This document shows, piece after piece, positions 37,441 through 51,328 of a stretch of DNA of 64,000 nt (its first letter is position 1; the number at the start of each line of letters is the position of its first letter). Below the pieces are notes generated by a model that was given only the letters and a program-made list of their open reading frames with translations, was not told where the DNA came from and ran no database searches. Source of the DNA: Membranipora membranacea (taxonomy: Eukaryota > Bryozoa > Gymnolaemata > Cheilostomatida > Membraniporidae); the NCBI GenBank assembly GCA_914767715.1, contig OU612071.1:62001-126000 (forward strand), given 5' to 3'. The position numbers and the translations under genes were made by a program.

Positions 37441-38733
37441 AGGTGGGAGTGTAAGATTTTGGTCTGTTTGTGGAATCCAACTGCTCTCGCAATAGCTAAC
37501 AATCTCTGTCTCATGGTTTACAATCACAATTGAACTGATTATTATTGCAACAGCTTGGGTTTAATATCATCATTAAAACAAAATTAAGCCATGCTAATCA
37601 TCATCGCTCCAAGCTGTTTTTCCGGTTGCCTTTATGGAATTGTTTTGCAACAATCATATCTTGAATCATAACCCTTGACCATCCTTGATTTAGTACATGT
37701 TACAACATATGCAATATCATGCTGTTTTTGGTACAATTAACCTGAATTCACAATCAATATTATCAGCTACGGAGCAACATGTAGCATTGAGCTCGCTTTG
37801 ACTTTATTATCTAAAAAGTCAAACAGCATAAAACGATCAGAAACAGATTACAGTAACATTATCAATATCATATATATCTAACTTCATCCCTGGAAGCTAA
37901 ACAAGGTATTTTTTAACAACTTTACTCTTGATTACATAGGCACCAATCTGGGGAGGGAAAGTTACAGTGAAAACTTGTGGCTATAAGAATAACTTCGGAC
38001 AGATTACTGCTCAGAGACAAAGAAGGAGATCAGATAACCCAGGAAAGGCGACATCATCACAGCACAGACAGACATCATCTCAGCACAGACAGCTATTATC
38101 TCAGCCCAGTCAGCTAAGTCAATTTCCAGATATACAATCTGCCTATCGGTTTAAGCGTGTCACCGAGTTATGTACAGCTACATTCTTCCATCTCACATAA
38201 ATTCAACGATTTTCATAGTTCAACCCATGTTGAACTTGGACAGTTTATTTAGTTCAAGCTCGAAGTACTTGAATTCTTCAAACTATTCTTAAATTTCCCA
38301 ACATAATTGGAAAATTAGTTTTGTATCATTAATTGGATTATTTTTTATTTTTAACCTGTGTACAAAATCATACTGCATCATTATTTTGGCCCCTGCTTTG
38401 TAAATTGTTTACAACGATTTCATACAGTGCAGCCGGTCACTATCAGCTAATCCAATCATTCATCATCATAACCAGCATTGTCCTTCTAACCAGTCATTAC
38501 ATGTCATTAGAATATGTACATTTCAGTACACAAATCCCTATTATAGGATTAAGAAAACATTGCAGATAAGATATTTGCAGTAATTGCGTGAGCATCTGGA
38601 TAACCACAATTATCTTATAGGCTTCCGTCACTTCTATATCAAGACACACCTTAAAATTTTACAGTATTATTGGTAATATTTTAATCATCATCAAATCATT
38701 TCCTGTATTTAGGCACAAGTGAATTTATTTACT
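37441..38733 (+). repeat. candidate BEL/Pao LTR and leader region
   Basis: A purine-rich AGGTGGGAG at ~37440 directly after the pol stop precedes TGTAAGATTTTGGTCTG, a plausible 5' LTR edge at ~37450. Downstream lies 1.2 kb of non-coding DNA before gag. I could not fix the LTR 3' end or a primer-binding site, so length and boundaries are uncertain. A short tandem CATCATCTCAGCACAGACAG repeat lies at 38050-38110. Confidence 0.45.
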
Positions 38734-41070
38734 ATGGCCTCTAATCGCTCTGCATAGATCAATTTTTTGTTGCCATTGAGATTCAGAGCCAATTCCACTT
38801 ACTCATCCATAATGAGATAAGTACCAGTAAGAATGTGGATCGTCTGAATGCATTGAGAGATCAACTAATTACTTCATCAAGTCTAGTAGAGGCAAATAAT
38901 TATTTTGAACTTGCCCGTGAGTATGGTGTCAGTGATTTAAAATTAAAGCAGCTAGTCAGAGAGATTGATTGTGTGACAGCAGACAAGGCAAGCACAATCT
39001 CTGAATTAAACCAATATTTGAGTGTTTTACAGAAAACATCTCACTCAAATCTAATTCACTCTCACTCAGATAGACATAGTAGTAGATCTAGTAGTAAGGC
39101 CAGTAGTAAAGTACAAGGTAGCGCCAGTGGTAGTGTGTTAAAGGATGGGAGGGCATTTAGTTCTAGGGCCCATGCCAATGAACTCGAATCACAGTCCGCC
39201 AGGCCCGCAACACGCTCATCCAATAGATAGTCAGTATCTAGTGTCTCCCTCTCATACTCTCAGTCTCAGCACATTCACACCAGTAGTGATGCCTCAAAGC
39301 TCAAAGACTAGCGTTGTTGTTTCCCACAAAGCAGGCTCAAGCCTCAAATCTGCAAAATCACCAAGTCAGATAACATACAAAAATCTTATAGCATTCACTC
39401 AATTTGTCAGGGCAGCCAAGGACCCATGTCCAATGGCCCTCACAAATCAAATTCAAACCATGATGTAGCTAGATCCCATAGATCTCAAGCTCCACCTTTA
39501 TCCATACGTACCGAGTCATCGCTCCCTGACCAATCAAACCATAGCGCTCTGTCTGCAAAATCACATACTTCGTCATATTACAAGGCAAAAACAACAGAGG
39601 CTGCTGCCAAAGCCGCTGCAGCCCAGGTGCAACTTTGAGCCAATCTCGAAACTCAAAAGATCGAAGAAGAGATCAAGCTCTTCGAAATCAGGCAACAAAA
39701 GGCAAAAGCCACGTAGGTGAGCTCAAGCTACGTGGTGAAATTGAGGCTGAGCAAGCAAAACAAGCAGCACATAAGGCTGCACTAATGAATGAACCTGCCG
39801 TCAGCATACAGCGTTCATTACTAAGGCCCCCATCAAGACCTGCCAGCAGCATGCATAGAGGAGCACCATTGCAAACTGGTAGGTTGGGCTATCAAAAAGC
39901 TGTAGTTATCCAAAATGAAAACTCTGCTCCTCCATCCGCCAATCCATCCCCTGAAATTCATACGGCAAACATTGCCCAGGAAATATCCAATTCAGTGGCC
40001 AAAACAGTAGGTGAATCCATGGCATCAGCAGCGATCGCCATGAGTCAATCTCACCTTGCCAAGCCAGCAGTATTTACTGGAAACCCACTGTACTTTAGAG
40101 ATTGGGAAATAGCTTTTGAAGGGTTGATTGGGGCATGTCCATATACACCACTCCAAAAACTCCATTTGCTCCAAGAATACGTAAGTGGTGATGCCTTAGA
40201 GTGTGTTACCGGCTATTTTAATCTGTCAGACCCAAATGCCTACCAGATAGCAATGGACGCTTTAGCGGAAGAATTCGGCCGAGAAGAGCTGATTGAGGAG
40301 AGTTTTCACAACAAGTTAGAGTCTTGGCCAAAAATTCATGATGGCAAGGGACTGAAATTATACAGCTATTTTCTTAACCAGTGTGTGGCAGCTATGCAAT
40401 CTATTCCTGATCTAAGCTCACTCAATAACAATAGAGAATTCAAGAAACTGCTTGTTGTTCTACAATCTTGGCTTCGTGACAGATCGAACAGATTTGTCAC
40501 AGATCAGGAATCAAAACAAAGAGGTTTTCCAAGTTTTAAAAGATATGCCGAGTTTATTGGTCATGAAGTCAAGGTTGCAAACAACAGCCTCAATGTAAGC
40601 CAACCATCTCAAACTAAACAGGAAACCAAACCCAAAACTCAGAAACAACCAAATCATGTGTCATTCAATACACAAAATGAGTCAACCACCAACAGAAAGC
40701 CTCAGTCCAGCAAACCTGAGCCTTCACCACTCCAAACGGTCTGAGCAGTCATTTCAGCCCAGTAAATCACAGTCTCCACCACATGCAAACAAACCTGCAC
40801 CAACTGCAGATAGTCCAGAATGTGTTTATTGCATCAGTATAAAGCACAACAGATGGAAACACAAAACTTCCGAATGCTTTAGTTTAGGTAAGCTACATCC
40901 CCAGAATGTCAATGACTTCCTAGCTGATGCCTCATTATGCTTTTCTTGTTGTGAAAAGGGACACGGTTACGTAGAATGTCCTAAAAGGGCCAAGTGTAAA
41001 GAATGTGGTCAAACTCATCCCACAGTTCTACATGCTAGATATGCAAACAAGGCGGTCTTAGGCACAGTTC
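38734..41070 (+). pseudogene. BEL/Pao gag remnant
   Basis: The region begins at ATG 38734 but stops after seven codons. It continues in other frames as 38835-39230 (LRDQLITSSSLVEANNYFEL, serine-rich tail), ~39300-39640 and 39635-40744. The core capsid-like part reads FTGNPLYFRDWEIAFEGLIG, PLQKLHLLQEYVSGDALECV and FNLSDPNAYQIAMDALAEEF (~40070-40300). After another frame change there are Cys/His zinc-knuckle segments, CVYCISIKHNRWKHKTSEC and CFSCCEKGHGYVECPKRAKC (~40815-41010). Several frameshifts show it is dead. Gag lies downstream of pol here, the reverse of the element's own order, so at least two partial copies or a rearranged copy are involved. Confidence 0.85.
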
Positions 41071-41077
41071 CAAAAGA

Positions 41078-41200
41078 ACCACAGGCTGGGAATCGAACCC
41101 AAGCCTCCCCAGCTGCAAGTTCACGCTGTTTGAAGAGCTTTCCAATTGTGTATAAAATTTCCCAACTTGTCAAAGTTGAAATGTTTAACTTAATGTAGAA
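41078..41200 (-). other. tRNA-derived SINE fragment (B box)
   Basis: On the minus strand GGCTTGGGTTCGATTCCCAG gives a perfect Pol III B box with T-arm pairing next to the end of the BEL gag. No good A box is seen, so this is a partial SINE or tRNA relic. Confidence 0.4.
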
Positions 41201-42352
41201 GTTATAAAATGTCATTTGAACAGTGATGTTATCAATTTGTAAATTTGTTGTTTTGATTGTGCAGAAAGGACGTACGACTGCCTATCCAGCTTCAAAGAAC
41301 CATGGCAGCAGAAGCTGAGGCTACAAGAGAATCTTAAGCTAAGAGCACAAAAAATAACTACCACTTAATGTCATCACCTCACTGAAAACCTATAATCAAA
41401 GTTTGTATAGAATCCCTAGCTTCATTCATATTAAAACAGTGAAGATTTGAGATTCGGATACCGATCGCATCACAGTACCAAAGCAGTGAAAATGCACTGT
41501 TTGAGCGGGCAGATTGCCTCACAGGCAAAGCTACAGGTCAAAACAGGGCTTGAATCATTACCTGCCCTACCGCCTGCTTGGTCCCCCTTTAAATCCAACT
41601 GCCAGCCAAAGATGCAATTGAGTCAATAAATTCAACGATTCAAGCAACAACCGATGTACAAAGGGAGGGCGAATGAGTTTAGATAAATGTAGGGGTCATC
41701 AACCTTTGTTGAATAAATCAAAACTAGCAAGACAACATGGAACTAGGACTTGAATTTCTAAATGATCAAATATCTATGCACTGTTTAGGGAGGCACAGCC
41801 TATGTGTTATCAGAAAATTTTTTGTATTGTTTTCCTGTTACTAGAATATCAGGCCATTGAACAACTTCACAAATGTTGTCAAAAGCTAATGGTTACTATC
41901 ATGAATATGAAACCGCACTCTCCAAATAACAGGTGATTGACACCCCGTAGTTCTCAAAGACTACTTGACAATTGTTTAATCATTTGTAGAAGATAGTATA
42001 GTTATTGCACAATATGTAATGGTGGGGCTAAGATTTTAGGAGGCATCTGAATTAGAGATGTGAGTATTTGTGAAAGTCATAATGCTTTATCTTTGCCAGT
42101 CTGGACTTTGGTTTGTGATCACGATATACTGCTGCTGCATACCTGACTGCATTATGAGGTCACGCTTCACCTGCCAATCTCCCCTGTTTGTCTATCTTGG
42201 TATGGGCAATATATTTCATAGGCATCACCACCAGCATTAGCATATTCAGAATTATCCACTACATATTTACACAACACTTTCGGGGCTTGATTCTGTGTAA
42301 ACGCGTATTCACCCATCGTTGTCTGCCATTTCGATATCAACAAAAACAGACA
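41201..42352. other. non-coding, no gene seen
   Basis: Nothing is recognised between the BEL/SINE junction and the start of duplication copy B. Confidence 0.4.
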
Positions 42353-45300
42353 ACATAAACCGACAGAAAAAGGAAAAGAAAAAAGAAGAAGGAAATATTG
42401 GGAAAGGGACTCTACTTATGACTGTTTACTGCTAGATCACTCATATGAGGATTATGTTACTTGTGGAGTCACCCAAAAAGCTGGCGGCTAGTAGAGAAGA
42501 CAATCCACTGATAGCTCTGTACTGAGAAGATCTTGCTTGAGCAAGTCAGATATTTGTGACAGTGATTTGAGGTGAGCCTGTTCTATCAATTGTATTGAGA
42601 TTAGTTGTATCAGTTATTCTAAAACCCCTAATTTCAGATATTACAAAGTGCATGATAAAAAAATACCATTGTTTTCAAGGAAGACTGGTTGCTATCTTGC
42701 CCAATGAATGCACCTTAAGAATACTAAATTGCATGTACCGGGCTTAAACAGACAGCTCAACAATCAATGCTTGTTACAGCTTTTGACCATTACCACTTTT
42801 CCACTGAGAATCATAGGGACAGCACAGAATATAATGTTACTGGTCTGTTTTATCGTTTATCGTGTTTGTATACATTTGGGAGCAATCATTTGATCTTGAC
42901 CAGTGAGAAGAAAAGTGGAGGATGTTCCATGATCAAATACTTCAATGTTACCATCTGCCAGTGCCGCCCATAGTAAACTTGCTCCACAAATGACAGTATA
43001 TCAAGACCACATCAGACCAAAGTCAACACATTGGCTAATGAAACACCATTTGACACACTCACCGATTCCGGTTAGTACACTGGATCAATGGCTTCAAGAA
43101 GTCCTAAGCTGATAAGCTGGATGTGTCCTTTTTTGTTCCATAAGTAGGAGTAGGATATCAGTCTGAGGTAAAGCCTCTGATAATGTTTAATAGTGCAGAG
43201 TACTATTTCCGTCGAGTATTACGGAGATGTAGACTACAATTCTCTTACTTATATTTCAGCTCTCTGAGCTAAGTATGCAGCCTTTTACTCACAGCTGCAG
43301 TGAGTGTCAGCTGAATAATGAAAGCATTTGAACATGTATAAAGCTAAGTACACACAATCGTATGACATGTACACAAACTATTATAGATAAGATATGATAT
43401 AGGTATCAGCTTAGTGTGTTTGTATATCTGATCCGGTTACCTCCCTTATAACAACACAACTAGAGCTTGTTTATTTGTTGCTAAGCATCAATACAAAAAT
43501 TTATGCAGTTCTAAATGGGCATTCAAATCGTAGTTGGCAGATGGGTGTTGTATGAATGGCAGCATTGTTGTTAAATCAATACAGCATTGTTATACAGCCA
43601 ATATCGTTAAAAATCCTTTGTCTGATCAGACTAAGTACCTAAACTATGTCTTAGCATGCAACATGGGCTGCACCAACAAACCCTCTACTATGAACAACAT
43701 CAACATAGAACTGGACTTTATCTGTAATGATTCTATATTTGCTGTCCTACAGAGCTGCTGTTATTATATTGACACAGTACACGAGTTAGCTTTGCTGAAT
43801 GGTCACACTGTTATTTATCCTTTGCATAGCCCATTCAAAGTGTATACAGGTGTACTAGGTATATTGAGTTTGCTTGGCCTAAATTGAACAAACCTTTGAC
43901 ACGTTTGAGCGCTCAGACGAGATGCAGAGTTTTGCTCTAAGCGGCAACAACTCAGTGATATGATTAGTTCTTAACATTATAATAAGAAAAACGATTCCAT
44001 TTCCAAACCATCAGGGCAAAAAATACTAAACAAAAAAAGTACCTAGAGATAAGGTTGTGATTCCTTGATGTAATTAATGTAAATTGGTTATGGCTTTAGG
44101 AAGGAGTTATCCCACTTCATTATCAGGACAGACAACTACCCAAGATATACACAGAATTCAGCTGAATGATAACTCATTTCAAGCACTTTAGTCCCATCCT
44201 AGGAAAGTGAGACACTTAACACAGACTGGAGAATCAGTACTTAAATTATGTCAGACTCTTATATGGCCATTTTTATTCAGCTAGCAGCTGCGGGCAACTT
44301 GCGGTCTTTTTGCCAGTGCAGCCTAATGGCTAATATTTTGCGGCCTAATTGTGGCCTTATGCCTGTAAAATTTGTTATACATTAAGTTTGATCCCCCTTC
44401 TTTTATGTGGAGAACCAAATATGCATAGCGCTCTGTAAGCTCAAGATATTTCTGAATAGTGGCCATTTTGTATTATGTATGTAGCTAAGCTTCCCAGCCA
44501 CTCTTGCTACTTTATCAAGTTGTTGTCCTTTCGAAATAACACAAAACAGTGACCTTTGAATGTTAAAAATACAAGTTTCTCTAACATTATAGTAATTTTT
44601 GTTTGCAAAACAGTCTCTGTAGATAAAAATTCCCTTTGTGACAAGTGCTCCTGCATTATAGCTGTAATGCTCCATACTGAATTCTTGATTTCACAATCAT
44701 TTACGAAAATTTCCCTCCTTTGAGAGAGGGCGGGAACTGTAAGGTGAAAACTTTGACAGGACACAAAAATATTTGAAATTTTTTTCCGCTCAACGAAAAT
44801 ACTTCCTTCTCCATAAAAACAGTCCTGTATTAACTTGATTTACAATTTAACCCGTCGGAAGGCGCTACAGCACCCCTCCTGCACCCACCCTGCGCTTTGT
44901 CATACATGAAACATGGGGATACAGACATGTACACAATCAAATCATGAGGTAAAGTGACATCACAAAACTCAAGAAGATTAGATAAACCAGTATTTCTGCT
45001 GAGTTGATGGTGTTTGCAACATGCTGCAGTTTTTAGACATAAATAAATAAATAGTTTTTACAAAAGTGCTTAAATTGCTACTCCAGTTCTAATTTTATCC
45101 CTGAAAGATATGTTGCGGCCTTTTGAATTGAGCCGGCGTAAAATTTGGCCTTTTTCAAGAAAAGGTTGCCCAACCATGAGACATTTGACACAAACAGGAT
45201 AATCAGTACTTAATTCGGCTATTTTTATTCAGCTAAAGCATGTATAGAATACAGAATATGTTATTGATAATATGAAATGAACTATAGTAAGTTATAGTAA

Positions 45301-48300
45301 GGTATGAAATAAAGGATGACATTAATATACATGATAACAAGACATGAAATACACATTCACAAACCTGTATTCCCTCACTGCAGCTATTATATATCTTTAT
45401 TACCACTCATCTATGAGAAAACCTTGAAGGCCTACTATTCATATAACGTAAATAGTCCAGTTTTCTAGTCATCATATCTGAAAAGCACAGGCTATGATTA
45501 ATCATAATTATATAAATGAGTATCGTGAGGTGGCTAGCTGTGATGATACAGCTTAGTGACATATTATGATTATTTATGCTTTTTTGTCATGATCAGACAT
45601 AACACGTAATTTGTCTCAGACCAACAAAAGATACTGATCTACCACCTCAAATATCTATGTTATTACATTTCTTTTATCCTCATACATAAAGAATGTTATA
45701 CATATGTCACTTCATCACCTCTGCCCTAAAATTGACCGGTTTAGTATTTCATTTCTTCTATTTTCTCAGACTAGCAATGCTTTTAAGTATTAGATGGGCA
45801 GTTTATTTACTAGAGCGGCACATCATTCATCGATAAAAAACAACTACTGAACATAAGATTGTAACAAATAGTCATCAAATACAAATTCTCAATATCCCTC
45901 GGCTGGGTATATTACTTAACTTACTTTTTGCCTGTTGACATATATAATCCCGTTGTGTTTTATGATGGCCAACAGTAACAGAACTTCCTCTCGAGACAAA
46001 CAAGTACTCCGTCCAAAACGATGCAGAACCACAAAGAGGTCTAACAGCATTTTTAACTATTTTATGACCTATCATGATAAGATCCTTGTGTATCGTACTT
46101 AACCGTACCTAACTGCAGTATATCCTTTTAGTTATGTATTTTTTATTTTGACAGCTACCAGTTTTTTAACCCACTGTGGGGAAAATCTATCTTGTCAGGA
46201 TAGCCAGCATGGGCTTGGCTTAATAAGTCCCGATATCCAACTTGTTCGGATGAACGCGTAAAGCCTAACGGAAACCTGCCAGTCGAAAAGTCTGTTTAAA
46301 TCAAGGCTACCAGCCAGACATAAAAATGTGTTGTTTATCAACTATACTATGATTTTATTGTGTACTAACTATCTAACTAAAACTAACAGAGTTACAAAGA
46401 TTTAATGTAATAATCAGTAAAAATAGTCAGTGTGTTTAGTCTCGTCCGCTAGCAAACACGAAGTGCCGATGAGCAGGCTAAAGTAACACTTGTGAAAGCA
46501 ATGATTCATAGGAAGTTAAATACAGTCAAGGCATTAATTGTTATCGACAAATGATTATTATAAAAGACAAGACATAATAATTTGAATGCATGAATAATAA
46601 CCTCAGTATATAATATAAAAAGCAGTCAAAGACTGAAATTCCCCACACCACACTTACATACATTCGATATCATCTTGTATACATGCATATTAAGTATGGC
46701 AGAATGTAATACAATACAATTACAATTACAAATACAATTACAACTTTCTGTATTTGTTCCTGCGTCAATGTTAGAAGAGGATTAAGTTTTCTACACATGA
46801 TCTCCCTCAAGTGGTGAATTGTCGGTGAACTGTCTGCAAACAGAAAGTGGTTTTATGTTGTAAAATTTATCACAGGGTAGAGAGAAGTCAAACATCTTCT
46901 GTGAAGCTACAAAATAATATATACCATACCATGCATTAACTTTTACTCTTTTTGTGTATATGCATAGTAAAACCTTATACAGGGCACTTGAACACTTTCA
47001 ATGACAATTCATGAAAAACAACTATTCACATCATAGACTAGATGGAGCTTACCATTATATGATAAGCCATTGCTTTGCTTATAACTCAAAGGGCACTAAT
47101 TGTGAATGCTCTAGGAATTCTCACCCATTGTCTTGAAATAATGCCGTACACCATGTATATAAATTGACATTTTTTTAAGATACTTTTATGTCATGTTTAA
47201 ATTTATAAGCTAGCTTGTGTGGACTATCTATAACATGTTGTGTTTGTAGTGATGAAATTTTATATTTTTGTTACTGAGACTTAAGTCATCTCCTTATGAA
47301 CAGATGCTACCCACACACCTTCACTGCAGTGCTGACTGAAAAAAGTTATCCAAACTTTTCCTCTCCTCATAAAGAGATTGCTCTATCTTTCTCACTTTTT
47401 CCTCTAAAGCTTTTGCTCTTTCATCTTGTCCCACAGCTCTCAGATTGTTACCTCTCTCTGTCACAAGAGCGGCATACTCCTCATTACATGCTGCGTCTCC
47501 ATAAGCCTCCTCCATATAACTTTGTGCTTCTCTAAGTGAATCGTCTGCCTCGGTAAAGTCTCCATTCTCTTCCTGTACTCCAGCTATAGCCACAAGAACT
47601 CAAGCAACATTCAGATTTGAATGATTCTCACGATACACATCCAATGAAGCTGAGTAATGCTTAGTTGCTATCCCTGCGCCCTCACCGCTGCACTTAGCCA
47701 GATCACCTCGTGTCTTCTCTAGTCTTCCATAGTCGGTGTGAGTCGGATTGGATTGATTGTGATTTGGATGAGCTTCGTCGAGTGTCTTCTTGGTTGCTAG
47801 ATACCACTGATCATTATCTTCTGGTTCATTTGTTTCTCTAAGATCCTCCGATGTTTAGACATCCTCTGATGTATCAACGTCACAGTCAAACAGGATGTTT
47901 TCTAACAGTTTATCTTCTGGTAGCTGTTTTAGGTCAGGTTCTGGCTGGCTGCTGACGCACAGCTCACCTCGAGTCAGCATGATCTCGCACATGAGATCTT
48001 TCAGTCGCCCATCAGCTGGTAAAAACCTTGTGCTGATGTCAGAAGCTGTGGCAAGATATTTTCTATGTTGGAATCTTTTTCCCAGGTCAGTGAGGATCGC
48101 GACTTTTGTTTTGCCTTCAAAGTTTTTGTCGATAACCATTTTCAGGCCTAGCGAGCGAGACTTTGCGAAGTAAAGCTGAGAAGTATGTTTTTTGCCCCAC
48201 AGATCAAAGATTTCCCCGATAATAAATATGCAGTGCTCCATTTCTCTAGTAGGATTGTTTACATAGTCGAGTTTGTCTTCAAAACTCATCTCATCAAAAC

Positions 48301-50828
48301 CTGCAATCAAGCTGGGATCTCTGCTCTTCCCACCTGATGCTGGATAAAGGATGAACTCCTTCAGAACCTTGACAAGCATCTGTAGAGGTGCTACTCTGTT
48401 TGGTAGCAGCAGCATATTGATCTTAGCAGATTCAAACTGAATGAGAGCTCGTTCTTTCTTCTCTTTTGGTGACTCATTGCCAGTCAGACTGTTCCGCTAA
48501 CTCATACATTCTCATCGCCTCACTCAGATTCCCCATCCCTTCAACACACCTTCCCATACCCCTATAGACCTCAGTAAGCTTGACTCCGTACTCTGTAAGC
48601 CTCAGTTGGTCATCATGTAGACGCTGGTACAGCTCCAGGGCCTGTTTTTAGTTCTTTAACTGGAGATGAGAATGTGCCAGAATGTAGCAAACATACGGAT
48701 CATCAGTAGCTGTATCAGATCGAACGACTGCATCCCATTGACAAGAGTAGAAGTTTGCAAAAGATAAACTAAGCAAACTTTCTTTGATGTCTGTTTGTGT
48801 TATCAGCTCTATATCCTCCTCTGTTGAATTGTCATTTAATGAAGAAAAGTGGAACTGCATATCTAGCATAGTCCTGGTTAGCGTGTGAAATTCCTCTGCT
48901 GCTAGTTTCAAGAGTTTATTACCAACAAACACAAGTCTCTCCCCTCCCTCCCGAGTTGTAACCACATCGGTTCCTGTTTCTGTTTCCTCAGAGTCATATG
49001 TAGAAAACTGATCATGCTTAGAATCCATGAATATGTAGCATCTCAGACGTGAGTATGACGCGTAGGCAAGGAGAAACTGAAGAGAGTTGTTGAAAGAATT
49101 TTCATGCTCTGAATGTAATTTTTTTCCAGCTTTCCAAGGTCTGCCAGGAGTCACATTCAGATGAACATTTGATGATTGCGGTGTCTCGAAGGACAAGTGA
49201 GGGGAATCGATGAAGCAAAGTATTTGCATTCAATGTGAAACCTGCTGATGCTCATTGAATTCTGGCCGAAATTTGTACCGCTTTATGTCACTGAGTAGCA
49301 TTTGTAGACTTACACTCAGTCTGTCAGAGTTCATTTCCTTGTCTACAATCGTTCTCTCATTCTCAAAATCTGTGAGCAGTATTTCTTTTTGTCGTGAGTG
49401 TATAGTAAAGTTGTGAATCTCAGCATAGCAGTTATGTCCCCTTTTATTGCATCAGTGGGATCAGGAGCTATGAACTTATCCTTGTATACTTTAATCAGTT
49501 CACCAGACGTGGCAATAAACTGATTTGGAGACTCGGAATTTCCTGTCGGAACATTCCCTGATGTTTTGGTAATCCCATCGATTTGGTAGCCATGACATCT
49601 TCCGTCCACATACCAGTCTTTCAGTTCCTCAATGTCCAGTGAGCTCAGCTTTGTTTCCGTATGTGGAAATAGGTCAAGACTGCAAGCCGCTCAAAATATT
49701 CAGTGTGACCAGCCTCCTTTACCAGAAAGAGGTATTCTATATCAGAATATGGTGTTGCCTCCCCTCTACCTAGTGAGCCTATCCCAACCACAGAAAACGC
49801 ACAAAGAGGTTAGACTTGTATACTCGCTAGAGGTTTCTCAACAACCAAAGCAGCGAACTCCTCCATCATCTTATTAGAATCTTCAACGGTTTGTTGGATC
49901 TCTTGGCAATTCTGTTCGGTTCTGATCTTGCTATCTAGTTTCGTTATCCGAGATTTAAGTTCAATCCTAATTGAGTGTAGCCTATCATGGTGCTGTTCAA
50001 CATTCTGATAATAAGTCTTATCACTGATGTTACAGTCTGTGTCAAGATACATCTGAAGGACATTCCAGGCTCTCTGGCTCCATGAATCATCCGGTGATGA
50101 ACTGAATGTCACTGCAGCTGAGTTGTATAGAGTGAAAGCCTGAAACAATCAAATTATAGTCTTATATATCCAACTGAGTAATCAGAGTGACTAAATTGTG
50201 ATTCACATAACTTGGGTAGATATGTTAAAGGACATCATGAGTACTATGCATTTATAAACACTGTTTTCAAGTACCTTATGAGGGTTAACATAGGTGCAGT
50301 GATTCCTTAGTATTTAATCTTCATACCCGAACTTAGCACCTATAGCCTACAGGATATTCATTTATTTTGAATAAATTGCTCACCTTGAGAGCATCTGGCC
50401 ACTCTCCTTTGGATACAACTTAACCTCATAGAACTCAGCTAGATCATTCAGATGCGGCTTCTGTGACTCGAGATCTTTAATGCCTCTCTTCATGTAAGAT
50501 TTCTGAAATGACTTCTTAATCTGATCGCTCATCTTTAAATATTAGAGGTTCAAAATTTACTTTAAAACAATTACTGTTAGCTGTTAACTTTTAGAAAAAA
50601 ATGCAATAAATATAAATGTACAGAGTAATGATTACCATTTTGTCATTGCATTGTGGATAAGGGGGAGAGATGAGGGGAAGAATCATGCTTACCGCTCTCA
50701 TCAGAGGTGGTGATAGGTTCGCTACAAGAGCCTCTACTGCTGCTTTCTGTTTACTTCTTACAAACATGAGCTTCAGCTGCTGTTCTGGTGTTAGATTATC
50801 TAATAAAGCCTTCACTGTGTCTGTGTGA
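42353..50828. repeat. segmental duplication, copy B
   Basis: This is a direct copy of 1358-9161. It starts inside the flanking repeat (ACCGACAGAAAAAGGAAAAG) and stops inside the ankyrin exon at ~50828. It carries two extra segments absent from copy A, ~44283-45185 and ~45983-46770. The first is flanked by a duplicated ~60 bp stretch (ATCAGTACTTAA...TTTTTATTCAGCTA). The copy's 5' half of the flanking repeat and the right inverted repeat are missing. Confidence 0.9.
47300..50828 (-). pseudogene. decayed copy of the ankyrin / nucleotidyltransferase / TPR gene
   Basis: The ankyrin exon is reduced to about one repeat (HTDTVKALLDNLTPEQQLKL) plus the NLSPPLMRA end, with the donor kept. The second exon (50528-~50386) has lost one base near its end, which shifts the frame. 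The third exon (50142 downward) keeps the GSLGRGEATPYSDIEYLFL motif. It has a stop just before that motif (~49815), a deletion at ~49663 and a frameshift at ~49370. It also has stops near 48646, 47854 and 47600, and a small deletion at ~48488. The in-frame TGA between the nucleotidyltransferase and TPR parts is the same as in the intact copy. No functional full-length product is possible. Confidence 0.9.
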
Positions 50829-51328
50829 CGAGGCAGGTGCAGCTTTGGAGATTTCCTGAGGTAGTCCATGTAAATTTCCTATCTAATTTTCAAAAATCTC
50901 CACATTACAACTTATATGAATTCAGTAGAGGTTTATAGTTAAGAGGCAATTGGGTTAAAGTCCAATTTATGGTTAAGAGGCAATTGGGTTAAAATCCGTA
51001 ATTGCTTTTTTGGTAATGAGGGCAATTAAAATTTTGATCGTAATTTTTGATTCTGTTTTTGTCTGGATCATGATGATACCTGGCGAGTAGAGAATTGGGA
51101 TTCCAAAAAAACCCGTGATAATAGATTATTCAATGTGGATCACTCTACGCCAAAGTTAGCACGGACTTAAACCGAAATGCCTTTTAATTTGCATTTTTAA
51201 AAGGCATTTCGGTTAAAGTCCGTGGACTTTAACCAAAATGCTCTTTAAAATGATCGACCGTAATTAAAACTCACTGTTGTGCTGTCATAACGAATCTTAA
51301 TTCAGAGGCGCCAAGGCTGTGACAATTG

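Noticed and set aside
44283-45185. Insertion in copy B as a DNA transposon with GGGCAAC ends
   Set aside because: The inverted match is only about ten bases and no matching target duplication abuts it.
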